Below, in pieces: positions 29,922 to 40,534 of a DNA stretch of 64,000 bases. The notes below the pieces were generated by a model. That model made no database searches. It was not told where the DNA came from and saw only the letters and a list, made by a program, of their open reading frames with translations. A program made the translations under genes and the position numbers. The stretch covers positions 1-64,000 of the forward strand of contig JACKBM010000026.1 in the NCBI GenBank assembly GCA_020634575.1. The letters are read 5' to 3'. This DNA is from Ardenticatenales bacterium. Its GTDB lineage: Bacteria; Chloroflexota; Anaerolineae; Promineifilales; Promineifilaceae. Numbering within the stretch: the stretch's first letter is position 1; each line of letters starts with the position of its first letter.

Positions 29922-32408
29922 ATGTTCTCTATCCAGCAGCTTATTGAACGGGTCTCGGCCGTCGACAATATCGCCTATTACCTGATCACATTGTTTGCGA
30001 TTCAGGCGGGTCTGGCGCTGGCGCTCAGCCAATGGCGGCGGCAACGGCGCGAACCGCTGGTCCGGCGTTTCCTGGTTGGCTCCCTGCTGCTGCTGGTCAC
30101 CCGGCTGATCCTGTTTGTTTTTGTGCTCATAGCCCTGAATCAGGGTGACGAGCAGTTGAACCGCCAGCTTCTGCCCCTCGAAGCTGCGCTGAACACGGCG
30201 ACGGTGCTACTCATTACCTGGATGCTGGTACCGCCCCCCGAGCGCCTGCCCCGGCTTACCCACATGCTGCTGGTATTAAGTCTGGCGGTCACGGGCCTGC
30301 TCTACTATTTGTTCCAAAATCAGTGGGCCTTGCAACCGCCGGAAACCCTTTTTGCCGAAACAAATCTGGCCCGTATCTGGACCATCATCCAACTGGTCAT
30401 ATTGTTACTGGGTTTAGCGACGTTGCCGTTTACCGGCCGGTCCTACAGCGAATGGCCCACCCACGCTACCATCATCGGCACCCTCATTGTGGCCCATACC
30501 GCTCACCTGATCGGCGCCGCCAACCCGCTCCTGGGTGCAAATCAGGCACCCTTCTGGCTCCGCCTCGGCTACCTGGTGGCCCTACCGCTGTTGGCTGTGG
30601 CCATTTATCGCTATAACCTGAGCTGGTTGGCCGTCGCCACGCACCACAACCGGCCGCTAAACCAGCAAATCGCCGAAACGCTCAACCATAGCCAAAAACT
30701 ACTGGAACATCCCGACATGAGCCGGCGCCTGCCCGAAGCGCTGGCCCTGGTGGAAAATCTGATCCCGGCCGAATGGACCGCGATCGGTGTGCTTTCGACC
30801 ATCAATCCAGGTCACCTCCATGTGGTCAGCCGGCAGCTTGTCGGCGAGGAGCTGCGCCGGCAGGCCTGGGAGCTCAACCTGGCCGACTGGCCTTCCTTGC
30901 GCCTGGCTCTAAAACAACGCGACAGGGTCGAACTGGTCCACAACGGTCTGGGCGCTCGCCAGCTACGTGACCTGTACGCCGAGCTCAACGTCGGCGACCT
31001 CGGGCCTCTGCTGATTGAACCGCTCCATGCGGACAACGAGGAAGTCGGCGTCCTGCTGCTCGGCGCACCGGCCAAACAGGAAAAATGGCCTGTCCGGCAG
31101 ACGAATTTACTAACGGCCCTGAGCCCTTTCCTGGCCCGCGTCATTGAAAATGCGCGCGACTATGAGCGGCAGCTACGCGAGCGCTCCACCATCACCCCCG
31201 GCCTGGACGAACACACAATTGCCGGCCGGTTAATGATCATGGAAAAGGAGCGTGACCAGGCCCGCAATCAGCTCGAAACATTGCGCCTGCAATTGCAGCG
31301 GGCCGAGGCCCGCGCCCTGGCCGAAGAGGCCCACGCCGTCGAACTGGCCCGCTCTATCGAGCAGATGGAAGCGGCCCGGGAACAGGCACGCGAGGCCAGG
31401 CGGCCGGAACCGCCCATCCATGCCCCACGCATCGAGGCATTGGAGTCGGAAATCGCCGCCTTGCGTGAATCGCTGCTGCAAGCTGAGGAAGCGCTGGCCC
31501 TGGCAGCCGCTCGCGACCGCGGTCTGAGTGCCGAATGGGTCGTTCAGGCTATCACCCGCTATTCGGCCGAACTGGAAACAACCCAGGCTGAGCTCCAGGC
31601 GTTGCGCTTCCGGCTCAGCGAGCAGGACCGCATCTCTTTGGATGAATCCCTGGTCCTGCTGCTGGACGACCTGCGTACCCCGCTCACCAGCATCAACGGT
31701 TACACGGAACTATTGCTAACAGAATCGGCCGGGCTACTCACGCGCAGCCAGAAAGAATACACCGAACGCATCGGTAACAATGTCAACCGGATGCGCGCCA
31801 TCCTGCAACAGATTGGTGATCGAGCCCGGCTGAGCGCGGCAGCCCCACCTGAGCCAGCCGCCGCCGCCAATGTCAACCAGGTCATCGAAATGGCCACGGA
31901 CACGATCATCAACCAGTTGCACAGCCGGGCACTCTACCTTGACCTGGATCTGCCCGCCACGTTGCCGCCAGCCCCAATCCCCGAAGAAGCCCTATTCCGC
32001 ATCGTGGCCCATCTGCTGAACAACGCCTGCCACGTCTCCCGCCCCAACAGCCGCGTTGGTCTGGTGGCCCAGGCCGGCGCCATCAATGAAACCGACGGCG
32101 CTAACGAGGTCCACCTCATCCGCTTCCTCAGCATTGCCGTCTCCGACAGCAGCAAGGGATTGACGCCGGACGAATTACCGCTGGTCTTCTCCCCGGATCA
32201 CAAGGGGCGCTTTGACTTTGTCGAAGGCATTCAGGATGCTCATGCATTGACAGTCGCCAACGGCGGTCGGGTCTGGATCGAGAGCCAGGTTGGCGTGGGC
32301 AACAGCTTCATCGTGCTTCTCCCGCTCAAGGGCGAGATGCCGGCCACGGCCCTGGTCAATGGCTATGATGCTGGCCGTTTCTTACTGGAGCGCGAACGGG
32401 TGGCATAG
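29922..32408 (+). CDS. Membrane GAF-coiled-coil protein with degenerate histidine kinase module
   Basis: 828 aa from ATG 29922; a GTG at 29907 is an alternative. Six or seven membrane helices (to about residue 235) are followed by a GAF-like domain (about 265-410), a long coiled coil rich in Glu/Ala/Arg (about 430-560), and a kinase-like C-terminus. The H-box reads LLDDLRTPLTSINGYTELL where active enzymes read SHELRTPL, so the acceptor His is Asp582. The ATPase G1 box reads SDSSKGL and no GxGLGL box is present. It is probably a signalling pseudokinase or scaffold. The LysM gene starts two bases later, so the pair is surely co-translated. Confidence 0.8.
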   Translation: MFSIQQLIERVSAVDNIAYYLITLFAIQAGLALALSQWRRQRREPLVRRFLVGSLLLLVTRLILFVFVLIALNQGDEQLNRQLLPLEAALNTATVLLITWMLVPPPERLPRLTHMLLVLSLAVTGLLYYLFQNQWALQPPETLFAETNLARIWTIIQLVILLLGLATLPFTGRSYSEWPTHATIIGTLIVAHTAHLIGAANPLLGANQAPFWLRLGYLVALPLLAVAIYRYNLSWLAVATHHNRPLNQQIAETLNHSQKLLEHPDMSRRLPEALALVENLIPAEWTAIGVLSTINPGHLHVVSRQLVGEELRRQAWELNLADWPSLRLALKQRDRVELVHNGLGARQLRDLYAELNVGDLGPLLIEPLHADNEEVGVLLLGAPAKQEKWPVRQTNLLTALSPFLARVIENARDYERQLRERSTITPGLDEHTIAGRLMIMEKERDQARNQLETLRLQLQRAEARALAEEAHAVELARSIEQMEAAREQAREARRPEPPIHAPRIEALESEIAALRESLLQAEEALALAAARDRGLSAEWVVQAITRYSAELETTQAELQALRFRLSEQDRISLDESLVLLLDDLRTPLTSINGYTELLLTESAGLLTRSQKEYTERIGNNVNRMRAILQQIGDRARLSAAAPPEPAAAANVNQVIEMATDTIINQLHSRALYLDLDLPATLPPAPIPEEALFRIVAHLLNNACHVSRPNSRVGLVAQAGAINETDGANEVHLIRFLSIAVSDSSKGLTPDELPLVFSPDHKGRFDFVEGIQDAHALTVANGGRVWIESQVGVGNSFIVLLPLKGEMPATALVNGYDAGRFLLERERVA

Positions 32409-32409
32409 G

Positions 32410-33486
32410 ATGGAAGAGCAACCGGCCGGTCTCCTGCGCCGTTTTCTGGGCAGTATCATCACCGCCGCGATCGTCGGCCTTACCGTCTTTATGGCGCTGA
32501 TCCTGACATTGTCAGATGGCCTGACGCCCCAGGACGTCGTCCTGGCCATCGAAACCCGGGTAAACCGCACGGCGCTTGAGCTTCGCCCCGCCTTCTTCGG
32601 CGCCACGCCCACAACGCCGACGGCCACCGCCAGCCCCGAACCCACGCAAAGTAACATTGCCTCGGCTTCGGCCTCAGCCTCCATTCGACCACCCGTGTGT
32701 CAGCCACCGGCCGGTTGGATCCCCCTCACCGTCGCCCGCACGGACACACTGCTGCGCCTGGCCATCCGCTTTAATCTCGGCGCCGTCGAGTTAATGGAAG
32801 CCAACTGTCTGAGCAGTGACGCGCTGATTCCCGGCTCCACACTCTTCGTGCCGGCGGCCCCCCTGCCTACGCGCACACCTGCCCCTACAGCCGAAGCCTT
32901 TGCCTGCGGCCCGCCCGGCAATTGGGTGCAATACCAGGTCAAACCAGGGGATAATCTTTTCCGCATTTCGCTTGACCTCGGTGTCAGTATCGCCGAAATC
33001 TTGCAGGCCAATTGCCGCGAGCTCAATGACATCACGATAGCGGCCGGTGAGCAGATCTTCTTGCCCGGTATTCCGGTTAATTCCGGTCCGCCTTCAGCAA
33101 CCACCAACACGCCCACCGCCACGCCCGAAGCGACTCTCACGCCGCTCCCATCAGCCACTAGCACACCACAGCCCACCGCTTCGCATACACCAACGCCGCC
33201 CAATACTCCCACGCCGCCACCGCCCATCACGGCAACGCCCAGCAACACGCCCGTCCCCCCATCGCCCACGGCAACCGGTACGGCCGTGCCCCCGACACCA
33301 ACCCATACCCCCACCAGCACAACGGCGCCGCCCACGCCAACGCATACACCAACGTCAACGCCTACCGTGTCACCTACCAGCTCGCCCACCAATACGGCTA
33401 CACCCACTCCCACCAACACTGTAGCGCCGCCCACCGCAACGCCTACGCCTGTCCCACCAACCAACACCCCTACGCCTACGCCGTGA
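32410..33486 (+). CDS. Membrane-anchored double-LysM protein with Thr/Pro-rich tail
   Basis: 358 aa from ATG 32410. A short cytoplasmic stretch is followed by a membrane helix (about residues 14-38), then two LysM-type domains: WIPLTVARTDTLLRLAIRFN...LFVP (about 100-150) and WVQYQVKPGDNLFRISLDLG...IFLPG (about 175-225). Each has a nearby Cys pair. The last 125 residues are almost entirely Thr, Pro, Ser and Ala. LysM binds N-acetylglucosamine polymers such as peptidoglycan or a glycan sheath, and the tail is probably a cell-wall spacer or glycosylated stalk. Partner of the upstream pseudokinase. Confidence 0.85.
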   Translation: MEEQPAGLLRRFLGSIITAAIVGLTVFMALILTLSDGLTPQDVVLAIETRVNRTALELRPAFFGATPTTPTATASPEPTQSNIASASASASIRPPVCQPPAGWIPLTVARTDTLLRLAIRFNLGAVELMEANCLSSDALIPGSTLFVPAAPLPTRTPAPTAEAFACGPPGNWVQYQVKPGDNLFRISLDLGVSIAEILQANCRELNDITIAAGEQIFLPGIPVNSGPPSATTNTPTATPEATLTPLPSATSTPQPTASHTPTPPNTPTPPPPITATPSNTPVPPSPTATGTAVPPTPTHTPTSTTAPPTPTHTPTSTPTVSPTSSPTNTATPTPTNTVAPPTATPTPVPPTNTPTPTP

Positions 33487-33513
33487 CCGATTGGCGATTA
33501 AAGCGTCTCTCTG

Positions 33514-33522
33514 TGCTATAAT
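33514..33522 (+). promoter_or_regulatory. Extended -10 promoter before rfbH
   Basis: TGCTATAAT about 85 bases before the ATG of the rfbH-like gene. No matching -35 box is seen. Confidence 0.5.
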
Positions 33523-33608
33523 CCGCGTGTTTTGTCAGGGAAAAGCACCCTGGCCATCGATGGCGCTGCTCACAGCCGCGCCCTGACAGCAAGCTGAGAT
33601 ATTCGCAC

Positions 33609-34925
33609 ATGTCCGAAGCTGAAAAGCTCCGTCAATCTATCCTGGAACAGGTTGAGGCCTACTACCAGCTGGTCCACGCGGGCAAACCGTTCGTGGCCGG
33701 CGAATCCCGCGTCCATTATGCCGGCCGGGTATTTGACGAGACTGAACTGCAAAACATGGTCTCATCCGTGCTGGACTTCTGGTTAACGGCCGGCCCCTAC
33801 GCCCAGCAATTTGAGAATGCCCTGGGTCGCTTCCTTGGCGTTCGTGAAATCGTACCCGTCAACTCTGGCTCTTCGGCGAATCTCGTGGCCGTCACCACGC
33901 TCTGTTCGTCCCAACTGGACAATCCCTTACGCCCTGGCGACGAGGTTATTGTGCCGGCTGCCAGCTTCCCGACCACGGTGAACCCCATCATTCAGAACCA
34001 GCTGGTGCCGGTCTTTATCGACAGCAACCTGGCTGACCTGAATCTGGATCCGGGCCAACTGGAAGAAGCGCTATCCCCCCGCACCCGAGCCGTGATGTTT
34101 GCCCATACGCTGGGCAACCCGGCCGATATGGACGCCGTTATGGCGTTTGTACGCCAGCATGATCTGTACCTGATTGAAGACGCCTGTGACGCGCTGGGCT
34201 CCACCTGGGACGGCCAATTCGTCGGCACCTTTGGCGAGCTGGCCACGCTCAGTTTCTACCCGGCCCACCACATCACCGTCGGCGAAGGCGGCGCAGTGTT
34301 CACCAATCGGCCGAAGCTGGCCAAGATCGCGCGTGCGGTGCGGGATTGGGGCCGGGATTGCTGGTGTGGCTACGACAGCCCGGTGAATGGCAAATGCGGC
34401 ATCCGTTTTGAGCGTGAGATTCCCGGCATGCCTGGCTATTACGACCATCGCTACTACTACACTGAAATCGGCTACAACCTCAAGTTGACCGATCCCCAGG
34501 CGGCGATGGGCGTAGCCCAGGTTGAGAAGCTGCCGGAATTTGTGGCCAGACGGCGGCACAATTTTCATTATCTGTATGCCGGGCTGCGCCAATATGAGGA
34601 TTTCCTGCGTCTGCCCCAGTGGCACCCCAGAGCCGATCCCGCCTGGTTTGCCTTCCCGCTGCTTCTCAACGAAAATCTACCCTTTCAGCGGCACGACCTG
34701 ACCCGCTTCTTGGAACTCAACCATATCGAAACCAGGCTGCTCTTTGCCGGCAATATTCTGAAACAGCCGGCTTACCAGGAAATCAACGCTCGCCAGATCG
34801 GCGCCCTCCCGGTTGCGGACCGCATCCTGAAGGACGCCTTTTTTGTGGGTGTCTTCCCGGGCCTGACTGAGCCGCATCTTGACTACATGATCGAGACGTT
34901 CGGCCGCTTCTTCAGCAAGTATTGA
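33609..34925 (+). CDS. rfbH: CDP-4-keto-6-deoxy-D-glucose-3-dehydrase-like protein (RfbH)
   Basis: 438 aa, DegT/DnrJ/EryC1 fold. The motif SFYPAHHITVGEGGAV has His where aminotransferases have the PLP-binding Lys, the known mark of the E1 dehydrase that uses pyridoxamine phosphate for C3 deoxygenation. The iron-sulfur cysteine region DWGRDCWCGYDSPVNGKCG is also present. The product would be a 3,6-dideoxyhexose precursor for surface polysaccharide or sheath. The reductase partner (RfbI/E3) and sugar synthetases are not in the window. Confidence 0.88.
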   Translation: MSEAEKLRQSILEQVEAYYQLVHAGKPFVAGESRVHYAGRVFDETELQNMVSSVLDFWLTAGPYAQQFENALGRFLGVREIVPVNSGSSANLVAVTTLCSSQLDNPLRPGDEVIVPAASFPTTVNPIIQNQLVPVFIDSNLADLNLDPGQLEEALSPRTRAVMFAHTLGNPADMDAVMAFVRQHDLYLIEDACDALGSTWDGQFVGTFGELATLSFYPAHHITVGEGGAVFTNRPKLAKIARAVRDWGRDCWCGYDSPVNGKCGIRFEREIPGMPGYYDHRYYYTEIGYNLKLTDPQAAMGVAQVEKLPEFVARRRHNFHYLYAGLRQYEDFLRLPQWHPRADPAWFAFPLLLNENLPFQRHDLTRFLELNHIETRLLFAGNILKQPAYQEINARQIGALPVADRILKDAFFVGVFPGLTEPHLDYMIETFGRFFSKY

Positions 34926-34957
34926 TATTCTGCTTGTCGAAGGGCGCCAGGATTTGC

Positions 34958-35740
34958 ATGCGTATGAATAAATTGTCCGTCATCATCTGCTGCTACAACG
35001 AGGTGGCCTCAATTCAGGAGATCATCGCCGCCACCAAGGCAGTTAATTTAGGTTCAAACTGGGGCCGGGAGATCATCGTTGTCGATAACTTCTCCACCGA
35101 TGGCACCCGGGAGATCCTGCAGCAGATCGATGATCCGGAAATCGTCACCCTGTTTCACGAGGTGAATAAGGGCAAGGGTGCTTCCATTCGGACCGGCATC
35201 GCCCATATGACCGGTAACTACTTTTTTATTCAGGATGCGGATACAGAATATGATCCGGCCGAACAGAGCAAATTCTGCCAGCTGGCGGAAAAGACGGGAG
35301 CGGCCGCCATTTTCGGCTCACGTGTCCTGGGTGGCGAGATCAAATCCCGGTACCGCAGCACCTTGCTGGCCAACCGTTCCCTGACCTGGCTGACCAACCT
35401 GCTGTTCCGTGGCAAGCTCACCGATGTAGCCACCGCCTCCAAAATGGTCCGGGCCGATGTCGCCCAATCCCTCAACCTCACCTGTTCCGGTTTTGACCTT
35501 GACTTCGAACTCCCAAACAAGATTCTGCTGAGTGGCCATCAGATCCTGGAAATCCCAATCAGTTACAACCCCCGCAGTTACGAAGAAGGCAAGAAAATAA
35601 AAACACGCGATGCCCTCGCGGCGGTCTATACGATGTTACGCGACCGCCTCGGCCTCTCGCCCGCGCTGAAACATGGTGCCGCCACCAATCCTGCCTCAAC
35701 CGAGGCGCAATACAGCACCATTCCACACAATAAATCATAA
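34958..35740 (+). CDS. Glycosyltransferase family 2
   Basis: 260 aa from ATG 34958 (AGGA five bases upstream). GT2 motifs are LSVIICCYNEVASIQEII at the N-terminus, EIIVVDNFSTDGTREIL, GKGASIRTGI and the DxD-like QDADTEYDP. The shape matches polyprenyl-phosphate glucosyl/mannosyl transferases or undecaprenyl-sugar synthases. No membrane helices are visible, unlike GtrB/ArnC. Located between rfbH and adoK, it may serve surface glycan assembly. Confidence 0.85.
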   Translation: MRMNKLSVIICCYNEVASIQEIIAATKAVNLGSNWGREIIVVDNFSTDGTREILQQIDDPEIVTLFHEVNKGKGASIRTGIAHMTGNYFFIQDADTEYDPAEQSKFCQLAEKTGAAAIFGSRVLGGEIKSRYRSTLLANRSLTWLTNLLFRGKLTDVATASKMVRADVAQSLNLTCSGFDLDFELPNKILLSGHQILEIPISYNPRSYEEGKKIKTRDALAAVYTMLRDRLGLSPALKHGAATNPASTEAQYSTIPHNKS

Positions 35741-35749
35741 GGATTGCAG

Positions 35750-36715
35750 ATGAACATCGTCGTTACCGGCTCCATTGCCTACGATTATCTCATGTCGTTT
35801 CCTGGCCGCTTTGCCGACAACCTGCTGCCAGATCAATTGCATAATATCAGCGTCAGCTTCCTCGTCGATGACATGAAGCGCCAGCGCGGCGGCATCGCCC
35901 CCAATATCGCCTACACCATGGCCTTGCTGGGCGGGCGCCCGCGCATCATGGCTACCGCCGGGCAGGATTTCTACGAATACAAAAACAGCCTGGATGAGAT
36001 GGGGGTTGATACGTCGGCCATCAAGATCTTTGATGACATTTTTACGGCCTCATTTTTCGTCAACACAGACCTGGACCAGAATCAAATCGCCTCCTTCTTT
36101 ACCGGAGCGATGGCGCATGCGCGCGAAGTCACCTTCGCGACCCATGCCGCCGATGCTGAGCTGGCGATCATTTCGCCTAACGAGCCCGGCGCCATGCGCT
36201 ACTATTGTGAAGAATGCAAACGGCTCGGTATCCCCTACATCTATGATCCCAGCCAGCAAACCGCCCGCGCCACCGCTGAGGATTTGTTGGTCGGGATTCA
36301 GGGAGCAGCCCTGCTGACAGTTAATGAATATGAACTGTCGTTGATTCGCGAGAAGACGGGCATGGCCAAAAAAGATATCCTGGAGAGCGCCAGCGGCCTG
36401 TTAATTACCCAGGCTGACGAAGGCGCATTGCTTTACGTGGACGGCGACTGTTTTGACATTCCGGCCGTACCGCCGCACCATATCATCGAGCCTACCGGCG
36501 CCGGCGACGCCTTCCGGGCCGGGCTCATGCGCGGTATTGAATTGGGGTTGCCCTGGTCGGTCGCCGGCCGGATGGGCTCACTGTCGGCCACCTATTGCCT
36601 GGAACAGCTGGGGACGCAAAACCACCGCTTCTCGCCGGCCGAATTTGTGGAGCGCTACCGGCAACATTTTGACGATGAGGGACAACTTGATATTCTACTA
36701 GGTGGTAACAAGTAG
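35750..36715 (+). CDS. adoK: Adenosine kinase, PfkB family (mycobacterial AdoK type)
   Basis: 321 aa from ATG 35750 with AAGGA six bases upstream. The N-terminus NIVVTGSIAYDYLMSFPGRF, the RGGIAPNIAYTMALLGG loop, QIASFFTGAMAHAREV and the catalytic PTGAGDAFRAGLMRG match the PfkB adenosine kinase known from Mycobacterium (Rv2202c) rather than generic ribokinase. The reaction is adenosine plus ATP to AMP. The next gene is S-adenosylhomocysteine hydrolase, whose product is adenosine, so the pair removes a feedback inhibitor and drives methyl-cycle turnover. Confidence 0.85.
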   Translation: MNIVVTGSIAYDYLMSFPGRFADNLLPDQLHNISVSFLVDDMKRQRGGIAPNIAYTMALLGGRPRIMATAGQDFYEYKNSLDEMGVDTSAIKIFDDIFTASFFVNTDLDQNQIASFFTGAMAHAREVTFATHAADAELAIISPNEPGAMRYYCEECKRLGIPYIYDPSQQTARATAEDLLVGIQGAALLTVNEYELSLIREKTGMAKKDILESASGLLITQADEGALLYVDGDCFDIPAVPPHHIIEPTGAGDAFRAGLMRGIELGLPWSVAGRMGSLSATYCLEQLGTQNHRFSPAEFVERYRQHFDDEGQLDILLGGNK

Positions 36716-36760
36716 AATACCCCCTTCTTTCCGTAACGATTTACCAACTGAGTCACTTTT

Positions 36761-38173
<1,413 letters not shown>

Positions 38174-38232
38174 TCGTTTATTCCGGCGTCGTTGCTTTTT
38201 AACGACATTTCAACCGAACCCATCGACGGCCA

Positions 38233-38241
38233 TGTTACAAT
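38233..38241 (+). promoter_or_regulatory. Weak extended -10 promoter
   Basis: TGTTACAAT lies about 52 bases before the ATG of the B-box/DUF4190-like gene. There is one mismatch to the -10 consensus and no clear -35. Confidence 0.35.
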
Positions 38242-38292
38242 GCTGCCGTATGATGGGTTCGGTTTTCCATTTCAGGACGGTGAGCAAGTATC

Positions 38293-38826
38293 ATGACCAG
38301 TTGCACATATCATCCCAGCCATAACGCCATTGAGTCCTGTGAGGTCTGTGGCGATGGCTTGTGTGGACTTTGCCTCTGGTACACCGACGATGGCCATCGC
38401 CTCTGCGAAAAACATGCCCGCGAACGGCAGGCAGCCGGACAAACGGTGATCTCGCCGGAAACCTACCAGGAAGCCATTCCCGGCACGATCTCCCTCAAAA
38501 CCGAAGGAACCTTCACTCCAGACCGGGACGGCATCTATCGCGGCAACCAGACAGACCTGAGCGCTCTGATTGCGGCCATGCTCAGTCTGACCACGCTGGC
38601 CAGCTGCTTTGGCGGCATTTACTGCATGCCCATCCTGGCGCTGATCCTGGGTGCTATCGCCTATCGCAATGCCAATATTGCCATTGATGGTCAGCGCACG
38701 AAGGTTCTGTCTATCGTGGGCATGACCGCCGGCGGCCTGTTTGTCCTGATGATCGGCTGTTTCGTGCTGATGTACGTCGGCATGATCATTTTTGCCGTTA
38801 CCGCTTCTTCAACCACTGCACCGTAG
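38293..38826 (+). CDS. B-box-type zinc-finger protein with DUF4190-like membrane domain
   Basis: 177 aa. The N-terminus CTYHPSHNAIESCEVCGDGLCGLCLWYTDDGHRLCEKHA has the Cys/His spacing of a B-box zinc finger (C-x2-H...C-x2-C...C-x2-C...C-x2-H). The C-terminal half contains two membrane helices separated by GAIAYRNANIAIDGQRTK. Such proteins are common in Chloroflexota and Actinobacteria; the role is unknown. The soluble zinc finger would be cytoplasmic. Confidence 0.75.
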   Translation: MTSCTYHPSHNAIESCEVCGDGLCGLCLWYTDDGHRLCEKHARERQAAGQTVISPETYQEAIPGTISLKTEGTFTPDRDGIYRGNQTDLSALIAAMLSLTTLASCFGGIYCMPILALILGAIAYRNANIAIDGQRTKVLSIVGMTAGGLFVLMIGCFVLMYVGMIIFAVTASSTTAP

Positions 38827-38843
38827 CCCTCCAGAACTGTTTA

Positions 38844-39467
38844 ATGCCCACCCCCAAAGATATGCAAGCGGGCGACCGCGTTGGCCTGGTCAAGGCAGCC
38901 CGAATTTTCTCGAATGTTATTAGCCCGCCGATTATGTTTGCCGCGCTCGGGCTGGCAATTGCCCTGAGTGAGCGGCCCTTCTGGCCGGGTTTCGGCTGGG
39001 CCTGGGTTTACGGCTTGCTGATTTCGGGCGCCCCCATTCTGGTTGTGCTGTTCTTGCTCTACACCAACCGGATTGCTGAATTGCACATGAGCAATACGCG
39101 CGAACGGCACATCCCCTACATCAGCGCTGTGTTTTTTGCGGTTGTGGCCTATTTGATTTTGCGGTTTGCGGGAGGACCGGCCGGTCTCATCTGCCTGGCC
39201 ATCTTCAACATCATCGAGCTGAGCGCCCTTGGAATCATCAATGCCTACTGGCTCATCAGTCTGCATTCGGCCGGGATGACGGCGACGGTGGTTATTGTGG
39301 CGTTGGTCTTTGGCTGGCTGCCGGCACTCTGTTTGCTGCCCCTGCTTTTGCTGGTCGTCTATGCCCGCCTCTTTCTCAAGCGCCACAACATGGCCCAGAT
39401 CCTGGCTGGAATTGCTCTGGGCGCTGGCGCTGTACTGATACTGGTTCCCTTTGGTTGCTTCACCTAA
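38844..39467 (+). CDS. PAP2-superfamily-like integral membrane protein
   Basis: 207 aa with about six membrane helices. Degenerate phosphatase landmarks occur in order: NTRERHIPYI, SLHSAGMTA and ARLFLKRHNMAQILAGIALG, corresponding to the K-R-P, SGH and R-H-D boxes of type 2 phosphatidic acid phosphatases. The last box has Gln in place of the usual Asp, so activity is uncertain. It is 17 bases after the zinc-finger gene and probably co-transcribed. Confidence 0.55.
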   Translation: MPTPKDMQAGDRVGLVKAARIFSNVISPPIMFAALGLAIALSERPFWPGFGWAWVYGLLISGAPILVVLFLLYTNRIAELHMSNTRERHIPYISAVFFAVVAYLILRFAGGPAGLICLAIFNIIELSALGIINAYWLISLHSAGMTATVVIVALVFGWLPALCLLPLLLLVVYARLFLKRHNMAQILAGIALGAGAVLILVPFGCFT

Positions 39468-39479
39468 GGTGGGGACAGT

Positions 39480-40487
39480 TCAGGCAATCGCTTCACGCTG
39501 CTCGGCCAACATCGCCTCCATTTCCGCCACAATGGCGTAGAGGGGTTCTGGTTCCTTGATTTTCATCAGCCGGGGCAAGAAACCATCCAGAACCGCAAAA
39601 CCTTCGACATAGCGGCGCAGATGTTTGCGAAACATGATGATGGCATGGGAGGTGTCGTAGTAGGCCAACATCGCCGCCAGGTGAAGACGGATGGCCGCGA
39701 ATAACTCAGCTACAGTTAAATCCTCACGACTTTTGCGGGCCAGCAGCCAGGGGTTGCCGATGGCGCCCCGCCCAATCATCACCCCATCGCAGCCGGTATA
39801 CGCCAGCATGCGATCAATATCGGCCGGTTCCCGCACATCGCCATTGCCAATGACCGGGACAGAAACGGCTTGCTTCAGGGCGGCGATAGCATCCCAATCG
39901 GCGCTGCCGTTATATTTCTGCTCTTTGGTACGGCCGTGGATGGCGATCAGTGCAGCGCCATTGTCCTCGAGGATGCGGCCAATCTCCAGAAAGTTCTTTT
40001 GCTCATCCCAGCCCAGCCGGATCTTGCCCGTGATCGGCACCTGCAAATGGCGGTTGAGCAGGGCAAACGTCTCCGCGATGACCTCAGGTTGACGCATCAT
40101 GCCCACACCGGCGCCACGCCCACTCACCCGCCGCGTCGAGCAGCCCATGTTGATGTCGATAATATCCGGCCCCCAGGCCTCGATGCGCTGGGCGGCTGCC
40201 AGAATGGTCTGGGGATTGTTGCCGAAGATCTGGAACACCATCGGCTTTTCGCCCGGCGCCTTGTGCAGCAGTTCCCAATAGCGGTTGGGCTTGCGGGTCA
40301 GCAGCATCTCCACGGCGACAAACTCCGTGTAATGCATCGCCGAACCAAAGGCACGGCAAACCTGCCGATAAGGCACATCAGAATAGCCGGCCATCGGCGA
40401 CAAAATCGTATCACCATAAACCGGGACATCCCGGACGTAGAACTTAGGCTCCAAACTCACCACGCCATTGTACGCCACGTTGGCCAA
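39480..40487 (-). CDS. dus: tRNA-dihydrouridine synthase
   Basis: The N-terminal motif TILSPMAGYSDVPYRQVCRAFGSAM, the FMN-binding IIDINMGCSTRRVSGRGAGVGMM region, KIRLGWDE, IHGRTKEQ and NGDVREP with CDGVMIGRGAIGNPW identify a flavin-dependent Dus. The enzyme reduces uridines in the D-loop of tRNAs with NADPH. The conserved catalytic Cys lies in the GCS(T) motif region, where CSTRRVSGRGAG differs slightly from the common CPAKKV. The start is unclear: the TTG at 40487 lies inside a palindrome, and GTG codons at 40478, 40463 and 40460 are alternatives. Follows miaA, another tRNA modification gene. Confidence 0.88.
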   Translation of the reverse strand: MANVAYNGVVSLEPKFYVRDVPVYGDTILSPMAGYSDVPYRQVCRAFGSAMHYTEFVAVEMLLTRKPNRYWELLHKAPGEKPMVFQIFGNNPQTILAAAQRIEAWGPDIIDINMGCSTRRVSGRGAGVGMMRQPEVIAETFALLNRHLQVPITGKIRLGWDEQKNFLEIGRILEDNGAALIAIHGRTKEQKYNGSADWDAIAALKQAVSVPVIGNGDVREPADIDRMLAYTGCDGVMIGRGAIGNPWLLARKSREDLTVAELFAAIRLHLAAMLAYYDTSHAIIMFRKHLRRYVEGFAVLDGFLPRLMKIKEPEPLYAIVAEMEAMLAEQREAIA

Positions 40488-40534
40488 CCTGACAGGTTGG
40501 CCGACCCGACGGGTTGCCTAACCCGTCGGGTTGG
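40482..40534. repeat. Tandem perfect palindromes between miaA and dus
   Basis: GGCCAACCTG-A-CAGGTTGGCC (40482-40502) is immediately followed by ACCCGACGGGTT-GCCT-AACCCGTCGGGT (40504-40531), whose stem can extend by three more pairs to 40534. The miaA stop codon falls in the second loop. No T-run follows on either strand, so it is not a classical terminator. Confidence 0.7.

Noticed and set aside
33090..33486. Thr/Pro-rich repeat looking like a tandem DNA repeat
   Set aside because: It is the low-complexity C-terminal tail of the LysM protein; repeats are irregular at the DNA level.
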